Shown: positions 1 to 8,100 of the stretch, one piece after another | Layout: the number at the start of each line of letters is the position of its first letter | How positions within the stretch are numbered: position 1 is the first letter of the stretch | Assembly (NCBI RefSeq): GCF_007846095.1 | Contig: NZ_VOEI01000007.1 | Coordinates: 186,001 to 250,000, forward strand | From: Mucilaginibacter achroorhodeus | GTDB lineage: Bacteria; Bacteroidota; Bacteroidia; Sphingobacteriales; Sphingobacteriaceae | Length of the DNA stretch: 64,000 bases | Direction of reading: 5' to 3' | Program-made: the position numbers and the translations under genes | Notes under the pieces: model-generated | What the model was told of the DNA's origin: nothing | The model's input: the letters and a program-made list of their open reading frames with translations, nothing else | Database searches by the model: none

Positions 1-1152
1 GCGGGCTATCTCCATAACGTTACGGTTTTGGCGTTCCTGTTTCCACATGCTGGCAATAGTGCGCAAGGTTGCAAGAAGCGTGCTCGGGCTAACAATAACT
101 ACCCGTTTTTCCCAGGCATCGCTAAACAACTCGGCATCCAGCTGTACGGCAAAACTGAACGATGATTCTATTGGCACAAACAACAGGACAAAATCAGGCG
201 AGTTTACCTGGTGCAGATCGTGGTAGTTCTTTGATGAAAGGTTGTGCACATGCCCGCGGATGGATTCGACATGGCCTTTTGAGTATAACTTACGCTCTTC
301 TTCGGTTTCGGCATTCACCAGGCGCTCATAAGCTATCAATGACACCTTTGAATCTATTATCAGGTGCTTATTGTCCGGAAGATCAATGATCACGTCGGGC
401 TGGAAGCGGCCTCCGTCGGTACTGTTCAAACTGGCTTGTATACGATACTCGCGGTCGCGCAGCAAACCGCTTCTTTCCAAAACTTTTTCCAGTATCACCT
501 CGCCCCAGTTGCCTTGCTTTTTGTTGTCGCCCTTTAGCGCCCTCGTTAAATTTGATGCCTCTGCGCTAATGGTCTGGTTCAGTTCCATCAACTGCGTAAT
601 AACACCTTTTAAGGTATTACGCTCGGCAGCTTCCATGTTGTAAACCTTATCTACCTTCTCCTCAAATTGTTTGATATTGTCCTTAAGCGGATTAAGTAAA
701 GCATGAATACTGTTTTTGTTTAAATCTGTAAATTCGCGCGATTTTTCTTTCAGCAATTTCTCGGCTATGTTCTCAAACTCGCGTTGAAAATGGAGACGGG
801 TATTTTCAATCTCCTGCTTTTGTTCGGAAAGTTTCTCCTGTTGAGCCTTAAAGTAAGAACGGGACGACTCTAAAGACTGGTTAACCTGTGCCAGCTGAGA
901 GCGCTCGTATGAAAGTTCATCCAAAAGTCTGGTTTGGGCATCCTTAAAATGCGCCACTATGTTTTCCTTTTCGGCCGATACGTTGCTCGCTTTTTCTTCC
1001 GCCCGGGCAAGGGCAATTTTCAGTTGCTCAATTTCTGCGCGTGACCGGTCGGCATCTGCCAAAGGTATACCGGCGGTTGCCCCTTTCTTAAAAACAAAGG
1101 TTAATATCGCTCCAGCCAGCAACCCGCAAACGGCATAAATCACCTCATTCAT
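1..1152 (-). CDS. rmuC: DNA recombination protein RmuC (C-terminus beyond left edge)
   Basis: The frame is open from an ATG at 1152 to the window edge (384 codons), so the C-terminus is missing. It begins with one N-terminal membrane segment (VCGLLAGAILTFVF, about residues 8-21). A long Glu/Lys/Gln-rich coiled coil follows (about 35-150), then the start of the conserved RmuC nuclease-like core with the family signature GNWGEVILEKVLERSGL and the DVIIDLPDNKHLIIDSKV strand region. RmuC proteins are linked to limiting DNA rearrangements, and this one would be tethered to the inner membrane facing the cytoplasm. The two genes to its right, also on the minus strand, are unrelated lipoproteins. Identification is secure from the core motif; the exact biochemical role is not visible here. 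Confidence 0.93.
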   Translation of the reverse strand, partial: MNEVIYAVCGLLAGAILTFVFKKGATAGIPLADADRSRAEIEQLKIALARAEEKASNVSAEKENIVAHFKDAQTRLLDELSYERSQLAQVNQSLESSRSYFKAQQEKLSEQKQEIENTRLHFQREFENIAEKLLKEKSREFTDLNKNSIHALLNPLKDNIKQFEEKVDKVYNMEAAERNTLKGVITQLMELNQTISAEASNLTRALKGDNKKQGNWGEVILEKVLERSGLLRDREYRIQASLNSTDGGRFQPDVIIDLPDNKHLIIDSKVSLIAYERLVNAETEEERKLYSKGHVESIRGHVHNLSSKNYHDLHQVNSPDFVLLFVPIESSFSFAVQLDAELFSDAWEKRVVIVSPSTLLATLRTIASMWKQERQNRNVMEIAR

Positions 1153-1210
1153 TCTGATAATATTTTTAGCAAAACGAATGTAGGTAATTTATAATTGCTA
1201 AAAAAGCAGG

Positions 1211-1459
1211 CTAATGGGTTTTCACCGTGTCTTTAGGCATATTGGTTGTGCCTGCGCCATTACCTGTAGAATCTTTACCACCGGTTTCAACAGGCGTTGC
1301 AGGTAATTTTCCGGTGTCGGTAGGAGATTGGTTGCCAACATGTTCTTGTCCGCTATCTGCAGCACTTGTGTCTGATGCTGATTTTGAACCGTTCCCTTTG
1401 CATGCAGCAAGGCTTACCATACCTGCAATACAGAAATATAAAATACGCTTTTTCATCAT
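1211..1459 (-). CDS. Small Ser/Thr/Gly-rich lipoprotein
   Basis: The 82-residue product has a lipoprotein signal peptide with lipobox SLAAC and the lipidated Cys at residue 20. The mature part is a low-complexity, Ser/Thr/Gly/Asp/Pro-rich tail with no recognisable fold. The preceding gene (1461-1715) has the same layout and shares the SLAACKGN junction, so the pair looks like a tandem duplication. Only 1 nt separates them, so they are probably co-transcribed. Such short disordered lipoproteins are common in Sphingobacteriaceae and no function can be assigned. An overlapping frame on the opposite strand lacks any protein-like signal. Confidence 0.75.
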   Translation of the reverse strand: MMKKRILYFCIAGMVSLAACKGNGSKSASDTSAADSGQEHVGNQSPTDTGKLPATPVETGGKDSTGNGAGTTNMPKDTVKTH

Positions 1460-1460
1460 C

Positions 1461-1715
1461 CTATTTTTTGGTTGTGTCTACTGTAGGGTTAGTAACACCT
1501 TTACCCGTGGTACTGGTATCGGTACCAGATGTGCCTGCCGGTGTAGGAGAACTGGTGCCTGATTGGCCGGCGCTATCAGGTGTCGCCCCTGAACTGCCAA
1601 CGTTGGTAGCGCCAGAATCAGCCTTTGCGCCGCCGGTTTGCCCGGTTGAGTTTCCTTTGCAAGCCGCCAGTGAAGTAACTGCCAACACCGCTAAATATAT
1701 AAACAGCTTTCTCAT
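1461..1715 (-). CDS. Small Ser/Thr/Gly-rich lipoprotein, paralogue of its neighbour
   Basis: The 84-residue product has an N-terminal signal (MRKLFIYLAVLAVTSLAAC) with the lipobox Cys at residue 19. A disordered mature tail follows, full of Gly, Ser, Thr and Asp. It is the upstream partner of the similar gene at 1211-1459, and both share the SLAACKGN sequence around the processing site. It is predicted to be anchored to the periplasmic or outer membrane by lipid. No enzymatic or binding motif is visible. Confidence 0.75.
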   Translation of the reverse strand: MRKLFIYLAVLAVTSLAACKGNSTGQTGGAKADSGATNVGSSGATPDSAGQSGTSSPTPAGTSGTDTSTTGKGVTNPTVDTTKK

Positions 1716-1842
1716 GCTCTAACTTATTAGTAATTATAGTACAAACAGTTACGGGGCATGTTTTAATTAAAATGAAAGTTATGGATCGCTGAAGCAAACG
1801 CGTCTTTTATCGCTAAGCGGCAGAGGCATAAGATGAAATAAA

Positions 1843-1869
1843 AAAGTCCCGACTGTTTGCCGGGACTTT
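1843..1869 (-). terminator. Intrinsic terminator downstream of efp
   Basis: The arms AAAGTCCCG (1843-1851) and CGGGACTTT (1861-1869) form a perfect 9-bp stem with a 9-nt loop. The stem is flanked by an A-run on the left, which reads as a U-tract on the minus strand. It lies just beyond the efp stop codon and should end the efp transcript. Confidence 0.85.
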
Positions 1870-1891
1870 CATTATTACTTTGCTCAGATTA

Positions 1892-2455
1892 TTACGCTTT
1901 CACTCGCTCTACGTAAGAACCGGTAGCGGTATCAACCTTTACTTTATCACCAATATTGATGAACAACGGAACGCGGATCTCAGCACCAGTTTCAACTGTT
2001 GCCATTTTCAAAGCGCCGCTTGAGGTGTCGCCTTTTACAGCGGGTTCAGTGTAGGTGATCTCTAGCTCAGCCGAATTTGGTATCTGGCCCATAATAGGTT
2101 CATCACTTTCAAAGGCAACAATCACGTTCATTCCTTCTTTCAGGAACTTAACGGCAGGCCCAAAAAGCGCTTTGGGTACATTATGCTGATCGTACGAGGT
2201 GTTGTCCATTATCACTAATGAATCGCCATCTTCATACAGGTATTGATAATCATTGGTTTCAACACGGGCAATATCTACCTCTTCGTCGGTACGGAAACGG
2301 TACTCAACCAATTTACCGGTTTTTACGTTACGCATACGTGCTTGGTAAAAAGCGCGAAGGTTACCCGGTGTGCGGTGTATAAATTCTTCTACCTGTACCA
2401 GCTCGCCATTAAAGCGCAGAATATTACCATTTTTTACATCAGATGCTTTAGCCAT
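1892..2455 (-). CDS. efp: Elongation factor P
   Basis: The 187-residue protein has the usual EF-P length and three-domain layout: an N-terminal KOW-like domain (1-65), a central OB domain and a C-terminal OB domain ending GDKVKVDTATGSYVERVK. EF-P enters the ribosomal E site and relieves stalling at polyproline. The loop that is normally modified reads RTPGNLRAF here. The residue aligned with E. coli Lys34, P. aeruginosa Arg32 and B. subtilis Lys32 is Asn32, so the known lysyl, rhamnosyl or aminopentanol additions cannot occur at that position. Arg34, two residues on, is the nearest basic residue. The gene is monocistronic, with its own terminator. Confidence 0.96.
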   Translation of the reverse strand: MAKASDVKNGNILRFNGELVQVEEFIHRTPGNLRAFYQARMRNVKTGKLVEYRFRTDEEVDIARVETNDYQYLYEDGDSLVIMDNTSYDQHNVPKALFGPAVKFLKEGMNVIVAFESDEPIMGQIPNSAELEITYTEPAVKGDTSSGALKMATVETGAEIRVPLFINIGDKVKVDTATGSYVERVKA

Positions 2456-2477
2456 ATAACTTATTATAATTGAGGGG

Positions 2478-2485
2478 CAAAATTA
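2478..2485 (-). promoter_or_regulatory. Candidate -7 promoter element of efp
   Basis: On the minus strand this reads TAATTTTG, an exact match to the Bacteroidota -7 consensus TAnnTTTG, 22 nt before the efp start. No good TTTG box sits at the expected upstream distance, so this is only a half-match. Confidence 0.4.
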
Positions 2486-2630
2486 GGTAAATCTTTTAAA
2501 TTAAGACAGATGGATTTCAAAGATTACTCATTTGCAGCTTCACCTCAAAAAGTTGTAACCTAATTTAAGTGCCGCCGTATAATGCAATAATCCCCCTCTA
2601 ACAATAACATAGTACTTATCACAAATTAAC

Positions 2631-3704
2631 ATGCCTGTTGAGGTTGCTACATATAATGCTGAACTGTTTTTTGAACTTTCTGCCGATCTGCTTTGCATTG
2701 CCGGATACGACGGATATTTCAAAAAGGTGAATCCTGCTGTTGTAAGCACACTTGGTTTTAGTGAACAGGAGCTACTCTCAAAGCCTGTTAATGAATTTGT
2801 ACACCCGCAAGACCAGCACTTGACACAACAACATCGTGTTAACCTGCATAACCGAATCCCCCTTCTAAATTTTGAAAACCGTTATCTCACCAAAAGTGGA
2901 GATACGGTTTGGTTGTCATGGACGTCAATACCCGATGATGACACGCAAACGGTTTATGCCATTGCAAAAAATATTACGCATAAAAAGAAAATTGAAGAAG
3001 AACGCAACGGCCTTATCAAAGATCTGACCACCTTAAACCAGGATCTAAGGCAGCTAACGTATGCAACATCACACAACATGCGATCACCGGTTAATAACCT
3101 TATTGCCATATTCAGCATGCTCGACAGGTCAAAGATACGGGACACAGAAACCCTGGAATTTATTGATGTGATGCAATCTGCCGTGGGCAATCTTCGCGAG
3201 ATGCTTAATGGTTATGTTGATGGGTTGAAAGGGCAATCAACTTTAATTACCAGCAAAACACAAGTTTGTTTAACTGATATTATAGACTCGGTAATGTTAT
3301 CTATCAGCTCGTTGATCAGTGCATCAGGTACAACTATCGTTTCAGATTTTACCATGTGGGATACGGTTGAGTTTAATGAGTGTTATATGGAGAGCATCTT
3401 CCTAAACCTCATGACCAATTCAATTAAATACGCTAAGCCTGGTTTAAAAGCCGAGATAAGGATAAGAACGGACATAGTGAATGGCGTTAAACAGTTGTTA
3501 TTTGAAGACAACGGTATCGGGTTTGATCTTCCTGCCATTGGAAGTAAGCTGTTTGGGCTTAACCAGCAGTTTCATCAAAACGATGACAGTAAGGGCATAG
3601 GCTTGTATTTGGTTCATAGCCACATTACCAGTTTAGGTGGCAGCATTACCCTGGATAGCCAGCCGAGCAAAGGCGCAACATTTACACTGTCTTTCCGGGG
3701 GTAG
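2631..3704 (+). CDS. PAS-domain sensor histidine kinase (soluble)
   Basis: The 357-residue protein has no signal peptide or membrane segment. Residues about 8-118 form a PAS domain (DLLCIAGYDGYFKKVNPAV...). A short coiled coil (120-145) leads to a dimerisation/phosphoacceptor helix with H148 in TSHNMRSPVNNL. The HATPase_c domain follows: N-box NLMTNSIKYAKPG, G1 box DNGIGFD and G2 box GIGLYLVHSHI. It would autophosphorylate on H148 in response to a cytoplasmic cue sensed by the PAS domain. No receiver domain or response-regulator gene is adjacent, so it is an orphan kinase. The neighbouring genes (efp, glgA) do not indicate its output. Confidence 0.9.
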   Translation: MPVEVATYNAELFFELSADLLCIAGYDGYFKKVNPAVVSTLGFSEQELLSKPVNEFVHPQDQHLTQQHRVNLHNRIPLLNFENRYLTKSGDTVWLSWTSIPDDDTQTVYAIAKNITHKKKIEEERNGLIKDLTTLNQDLRQLTYATSHNMRSPVNNLIAIFSMLDRSKIRDTETLEFIDVMQSAVGNLREMLNGYVDGLKGQSTLITSKTQVCLTDIIDSVMLSISSLISASGTTIVSDFTMWDTVEFNECYMESIFLNLMTNSIKYAKPGLKAEIRIRTDIVNGVKQLLFEDNGIGFDLPAIGSKLFGLNQQFHQNDDSKGIGLYLVHSHITSLGGSITLDSQPSKGATFTLSFRG

Positions 3705-3927
3705 TTATAATCCTTCTATCAACTTTCCTTTCGAATTTATTGTTCGCTTTTCAACAAGGTTGCAAAGCGCTATATCTTACCTTTCCAACTGTAACAGCCA
3801 ATCTACATAAATGGCAAACAAGAGCTACTTTTGATTAAATTATAGCAGAATTTTAAACTTATTTTTAAGATTATCTGTTTGTTCATTTGGGGAAATGTTT
3901 AGTACCTTAACCCCTATATCCACCCAA

Positions 3928-5346
3928 ATGAGAATATTCCATTTAAGTGCCGAGTGTTATCCTGTTGCCAAAGTTGGCGGCCTTGCCGATGTTGTTGGTG
4001 CGCTGCCAAAGCACCAGAACCAGGCAGGTTTGCAGGCGGCAGTTGTGATGCCTTTTTACAATCGCAAATTTGTGCACGAAAGCCAGTTTGATATTGTTTT
4101 TCAGGGAACATCGTTACTTGGCACACGCCGGATCTATTTTGAGATTTTAAAAGAACAAAGCGATAAACTTGGTTTTGAACTATACCTGATAAAAATACCG
4201 GGATTGTTAGACCGGGAGAATGTTTACAGCTACCCCGACGAGCGCGACCAGTTCCTGGCCTTTCAGCTTTGCTTTTTAGATTGGATAAACTGGAGCGGCC
4301 AAAAGCCTGATATAGTACATTGCCATGATCATCATTCAGGGTTAATACCGTTTATGATGTACCATTCGGCGTTATACACAAGCCTGGCCCATATCCCTAC
4401 AGTGTTCACTATCCATAACGGACAGTACCATGGCGCTTTTGGCTGGGATAGATTGGAGCTTTTACCCGAAGTTGACTTTTATAAGACCGGCCTGCTTGAA
4501 TGGGCTGGCGGTATCAATCCGCTGGCATCAGCCGTTAAATGCTGCTGGAAGTATACCACTGTTTCCCCAAGTTATTTATACGAGCTTACCAAAAGCAGCA
4601 ATGGGCTGGAGTATTTATTTTATATAGAAGGGCAAAAAGGTGTAGGCATATTAAACGGTATAGATACCGAAGTTTGGAACCCTGCTACTGATCCAATGCT
4701 GCCTTCACATTATAATGCAACTACGGTTACTAAGGGTAAAGCCGCTAATAAAGCCGCTTTGTGCCAGCGTTTTGAAATTGACAAAGCGAAACCTTTGGTA
4801 GCTTTTATAGGCCGTTTGGTTGATGAAAAAGGCTCAGACCTTTTACCGGCCGCTATTGAAAGAAGTATTGAAGAACACGGCGATACAGTTAACTTTTTAG
4901 TTTTAGGTACCGGCGATGCAGAAACCGAGGAGGGTTTGAAGCAATTAAAGGAAACCTATCCGGCACAGTGTGCAATTTTCATTGGTTATGATGAATCACT
5001 GGCGCACCTGGTATATGCAGGTTCAGATTTTTTACTGATGCCATCTCGTGTAGAGCCCTGCGGCTTAAACCAAATGTATGCAATGCGTTACGGCACGTTA
5101 CCAATGGTGCGCAGCACCGGGGGCTTGCGCGATACCGTTATAGATTTTGGCGATGAGGGCGGTTACGGCATACGTTTTGACCAGGTAAGCGTAGATGACA
5201 TCTGCTCATCAATAAACCGGGCAATAGATTTATATAAAGATAGCCGTAAATTGCAAACACTGCGTAAGCGGATGATGGCATTGGATTTTTCGTGGGGACG
5301 TTCGGCAAAAGAATACACAGATCTGTACCAAAGTTTAATTTCTTAA
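3928..5346 (+). CDS. glgA: Glycogen synthase (ADP-glucose type, GT5)
   Basis: GlgA transfers glucose from ADP-glucose to the growing alpha-1,4-glucan. The N-terminal Rossmann lobe starts MRIFHLSAECYPVAKVGGL, holding the K-x-G-G-L substrate motif. The C-terminal lobe has the family block PSRVEPCGLNQMYAMRYGTLP (given here as its key residues E, C-G-L, Y-A and R-Y-G-T). I chose ATG 3928 because GT5 proteins begin here; an in-frame ATG at 3895 would add 11 residues without family support. It lies 3 nt before glgC, forming a two-gene ADP-glucose operon. No branching enzyme (glgB) or glycogen phosphorylase is nearby. The downstream starch locus could supply the glucose that this pair stores. Confidence 0.94.
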   Translation: MRIFHLSAECYPVAKVGGLADVVGALPKHQNQAGLQAAVVMPFYNRKFVHESQFDIVFQGTSLLGTRRIYFEILKEQSDKLGFELYLIKIPGLLDRENVYSYPDERDQFLAFQLCFLDWINWSGQKPDIVHCHDHHSGLIPFMMYHSALYTSLAHIPTVFTIHNGQYHGAFGWDRLELLPEVDFYKTGLLEWAGGINPLASAVKCCWKYTTVSPSYLYELTKSSNGLEYLFYIEGQKGVGILNGIDTEVWNPATDPMLPSHYNATTVTKGKAANKAALCQRFEIDKAKPLVAFIGRLVDEKGSDLLPAAIERSIEEHGDTVNFLVLGTGDAETEEGLKQLKETYPAQCAIFIGYDESLAHLVYAGSDFLLMPSRVEPCGLNQMYAMRYGTLPMVRSTGGLRDTVIDFGDEGGYGIRFDQVSVDDICSSINRAIDLYKDSRKLQTLRKRMMALDFSWGRSAKEYTDLYQSLIS

Positions 5347-5349
5347 GAT

Positions 5350-6612
5350 ATGACATCGAAAGTAATCAGTATTGTACTTGGAGGCGGGCAGGGCAGCCGC
5401 TTAGCACCTCTAACCCAAACCCGTTCTAAACCCGCTGTACCCATTGCCGGTAAATATCGTTTGGTGGATATTCCTATCTCTAACTGCCTGCACTCGGGTA
5501 TTGACAGGATATTCGTGCTAACGCAGTTTAACTCGGCATCGCTAAATAAGCACATCAAAAACACCTATCACTTTAGCACTTTCAGTAAGGCTTTTGTTGA
5601 TATTTTGGCGGCCGAGCAAACGCCAACAAGCGGGCATTGGTTCCAGGGTACGGCAGATGCGGTTAGGCAAAGCCTTCACCACCTTAACGTACACGATTTT
5701 GAGTATGTGCTGATCCTATCAGGCGACCAGTTGTATCAGATGGATTTCCATGAAATGATACAGCAGCATATCGAAAAGGAAGCAGACATCTCTATTGCAA
5801 CTATCCCGGTACACGCCAATGATGTTCCCGGCTTTGGTATCTTAAAAACGGATGAGAACAGCCTGATCACTTCTTTTGTTGAAAAGCCTAAAACAGATTT
5901 TGAAGACCTTGTATCAGAAGTGAGTGATGAGATGAAGGCGCAAGGGCGTTTATACCTTGCATCAATGGGTATCTACATCTTTAATAAAAAGCTTTTATAC
6001 GAACTGTTAGAAAGCACAGAAGAAACTGACTTTGGTAAAGAGATCATCCCGCAGTCTATAGTAGGGCATAAAGTAGTAAGCTACCAATACGAAGGTTACT
6101 GGACAGATATTGGTACCATACCATCTTTCTTTGATGCCAACCTTGGCCTTACTGATGATATTCCGCAGTTTAACCTGTTTAACAGCAACCAGATATTTAC
6201 CCGTGCACGTATGTTGCCGCCAACTAAAATATCGGGCACCACTATGGAAAAATCTATTATTGCCGATGGTTGTATCATTAACGCAAGCCTGGTTAAACGT
6301 TCTATAATAGGTATCCGTACCCGTATAGGCTTTAATTCGCAGATAGAGAATTGTTATGTGATGGGTAGCGACAGCTATCAAAACCTTGATGAGATAGAAC
6401 TATCCAAACAAAATGGTACGCCGGCAATGGGTATTGGCGACAGGTGCTGTATAAAAAATGCCATCATAGATAAAAATACCTACATAGGCGACAACGTGAC
6501 CATTAATTGCGGCAGCAAGCTACCAGATGGCGATTACCCAACGTATACTGTTGTAGACGGGATAGTTATTATAAAGAAGCGTGCTGTTATACCAAATGGC
6601 ACAGTAATTTAA
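5350..6612 (+). CDS. glgC: Glucose-1-phosphate adenylyltransferase
   Basis: GlgC makes ADP-glucose from ATP and glucose-1-phosphate, the committed step to glycogen. At 420 residues it has the normal length. The N-terminal nucleotidyltransferase domain has the pyrophosphorylase signature LGGGQGSRLAPLTQTRSKPA, with the glucose-1-phosphate region SFVEKPK further on. The C-terminal part is a left-handed beta-helix with hexapeptide-type repeats (for example IIADGCIINASLVKRSIIG). It starts 3 nt after the glgA stop, so the two should be translationally coupled. Family enzymes are usually allosterically controlled by glycolytic intermediates; this is known of the family, not visible here. Confidence 0.96.
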   Translation: MTSKVISIVLGGGQGSRLAPLTQTRSKPAVPIAGKYRLVDIPISNCLHSGIDRIFVLTQFNSASLNKHIKNTYHFSTFSKAFVDILAAEQTPTSGHWFQGTADAVRQSLHHLNVHDFEYVLILSGDQLYQMDFHEMIQQHIEKEADISIATIPVHANDVPGFGILKTDENSLITSFVEKPKTDFEDLVSEVSDEMKAQGRLYLASMGIYIFNKKLLYELLESTEETDFGKEIIPQSIVGHKVVSYQYEGYWTDIGTIPSFFDANLGLTDDIPQFNLFNSNQIFTRARMLPPTKISGTTMEKSIIADGCIINASLVKRSIIGIRTRIGFNSQIENCYVMGSDSYQNLDEIELSKQNGTPAMGIGDRCCIKNAIIDKNTYIGDNVTINCGSKLPDGDYPTYTVVDGIVIIKKRAVIPNGTVI

Positions 6613-6699
6613 CATAAATTTAATTAATAAGACAGAACACTAAATGCTGGTTAATTTGTAGTACAAGTAGAGAAACTTAAAAACTTAAATTAACTAACC

Positions 6700-6888
6700 A
6701 TGAAAAAGACAATTGCAACCATCGCCATTGCTGCTATTTCGTTTGGAAGTATTAACGCTTTTGCAGCGCCAATGCAAACCCAGCAAGACACAACCAAGAT
6801 GAAAAAAGAGCACAAAAAGAAGATGAAGAAAAGCAAAAAAATGTGGACCGATTCCTCTAAAATGAAGAAAGACACCACGAAAATGTAA
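6700..6888 (+). CDS. Small Lys/Met-rich exported protein
   Basis: The 62-residue product has a signal peptide cut after INAFA (about residue 22). The mature part of roughly 40 residues is almost entirely Lys, Met, Asp, Thr and Ser (repeats of KMKK, KKSKKMW and KKDTTKM). It would be a highly basic disordered peptide in the periplasm. The gene has its own 5' region after glgC and a strong terminator behind it, so it is probably expressed alone. Comparable short Lys/Thr peptides occur in Sphingobacteriaceae without known function. Metal or polyanion binding would be speculation. Confidence 0.7.
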   Translation: MKKTIATIAIAAISFGSINAFAAPMQTQQDTTKMKKEHKKKMKKSKKMWTDSSKMKKDTTKM

Positions 6889-6915
6889 TCTTTAACTTTG
6901 TGAACTATCTTATTC

Positions 6916-6957
6916 AAACAGAAATGGCCCCAAAAAACTTCGGGGCCATTTCTGTTT
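6916..6957. terminator. Bidirectional intrinsic terminator
   Basis: A perfect 16-bp stem: AAACAGAAATGGCCCC (6916-6931) pairs with GGGGCCATTTCTGTTT (6942-6957) around a 10-nt loop. It lies between the convergent small exported protein (plus) and the UPF0173 hydrolase (minus). The A/T-rich ends let it work on both strands. Confidence 0.88.
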
Positions 6958-6971
6958 GGAGATTGTTTTAA

Positions 6972-7649
6972 TTACAACTCTATACTTTCGCCAATTGCAG
7001 GCAGCTTAAGATTTAAGCCTGCTTTAAGGAATTTCTCGGCTACTTCATCTTTGTTGATCTTGATAACCGGGAACGAATCATAGTGTATACCTACAATGTT
7101 TTTACAGTTAACAAATGCTGCAGCCTTAATTGCATCATCGGCACCCATGGTGTAGTTATCGCCAATTGGCAACAGCGCCCAGTCGATGTTTTCATCTTCC
7201 AGTAACTTCATGTCGTAAGTTAGGGCTGTGTCACCTGCAAAATAGACGGTTTTGCTTCCGCCGTAGACCACAAAACCTGCAGGGTTGCCACCATTTGAGC
7301 CATCGGGCAGTGCGCTTGAGTGAATGGCGTTTACCATTTTAACGCGACCGAAATCAAAGTTAAAAGCACCGCCAATATTCATGCCGTGTACATTTTCAAC
7401 ACCCTGGTTGCCCAACCAGTTAGCAATTTCTGCAATGCAAATAACTTTTGCACCTGTGCGTTTGGCAATATCAACCAGGTCACCAACATGGTCGCCATGG
7501 CCGTGCGATACCAGGATAAAATCTGGTTTTAGTGTATTAACGTCAACATCTTTTGCTAAGGGGTTGCCGGTTATGAACGGATCAAATAACAAGGTCTTAC
7601 CGTCAACAACTATCTCCAGTGTAGACTGACCATAATATGTAAGTTTCAT
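6972..7649 (-). CDS. UPF0173 metal-dependent hydrolase (metallo-beta-lactamase fold)
   Basis: The 225-residue protein is all core domain. It opens MKLTYYGQSTLEI and has the metal motif SHGHGDHVGDL (HxHxDH), a further His in NAIHSSALPDG and the strand YFAGDTALTYDMKLL with the bridging Asp. The C-terminal His is in VGIHYDSFPVI. This matches the UPF0173 group of two-metal hydrolases, whose substrate is unknown. It is cytoplasmic, with no signal sequence. YbaB lies 28 nt upstream on the same strand, so they may share a transcript. Confidence 0.92.
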   Translation of the reverse strand: MKLTYYGQSTLEIVVDGKTLLFDPFITGNPLAKDVDVNTLKPDFILVSHGHGDHVGDLVDIAKRTGAKVICIAEIANWLGNQGVENVHGMNIGGAFNFDFGRVKMVNAIHSSALPDGSNGGNPAGFVVYGGSKTVYFAGDTALTYDMKLLEDENIDWALLPIGDNYTMGADDAIKAAAFVNCKNIVGIHYDSFPVIKINKDEVAEKFLKAGLNLKLPAIGESIEL

Positions 7650-7677
7650 AGTATTGTTTTAAAAGATGTACTGCAAC

Positions 7678-7992
7678 TTATTTGCCAAAAAGATTACCGA
7701 GGCCACCCATCCCGCCTAACATTGCACTGGTCATGGCAGCCATTTCACTCTGGCTAACATTCTCAGCTTGTTCTAAGGCTTTGTTCACAGCAACTACAAG
7801 TAGTTCTTCAAGCTCCTCTTTACCGGCTTCTTTCAAAAATTCCTCATCAATAGCAATTGATCTAACAACCTTGTTACCGTTTGCCTGAACGGTTATCTTG
7901 CCACCTTCTGCAGTACCGGTAACTGTAATGGCATCTAATCTTTTCTTTACTTCGCCAGCCTTTTGCTGGGCTTCCATTAATTTATCGAACAT
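7678..7992 (-). CDS. YbaB/EbfC family nucleoid-associated protein
   Basis: The 104-residue protein has the family layout: a central beta-sheet flanked by helices (MFDKLMEAQQKAGEVKKRLD, then TVTGTAEGGKITVQANGNKVV, then KEELEELLVVAVNKALEQAENV) and a short Gly/Met-rich C-terminus ending GGMGGLGNLFGK. YbaB proteins are small dimers that bind DNA and coat the nucleoid. In many bacteria the gene sits beside dnaX/recR; here it does not. The region directly upstream is occupied by a repeat element (8001-8100). Confidence 0.92.
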   Translation of the reverse strand: MFDKLMEAQQKAGEVKKRLDAITVTGTAEGGKITVQANGNKVVRSIAIDEEFLKEAGKEELEELLVVAVNKALEQAENVSQSEMAAMTSAMLGGMGGLGNLFGK

Positions 7993-8000
7993 AATGTTTG

Positions 8001-8100
8001 CCCCCTATTCCCCTAAAGGGGAAATAAAAGTTAATATTTTGAGTTAATTGTCTTATCCATTTTAATCCTACTCCCCCTTTAGGGGGCTGGGGGGCGAGCT
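8001..8100. repeat. Type A palindromic repeat pair
   Basis: Two C/G-run palindromes are spaced about 45 bp apart. One is TCCCCTAAAGGGGA (8009-8022). The other runs from 8067 and contains CCCCCTTTAGGGGG followed by CTGGGGGG. The same core (C-run, TTTAG or CTAAAG, G-run, CTGGGG) recurs at 36785, 36888, 38125, 39918 and 42117, and in a longer form at 10448. It lies between the convergently placed end of the beta-lactamase gene and the 5' side of ybaB. Confidence 0.7.

Noticed and set aside
3895..3927. An 11-residue N-terminal extension of glgA (ATG 3895)
   Set aside because: GT5 enzymes start at the MRIFHLSAE segment; there is no family support for the extension.
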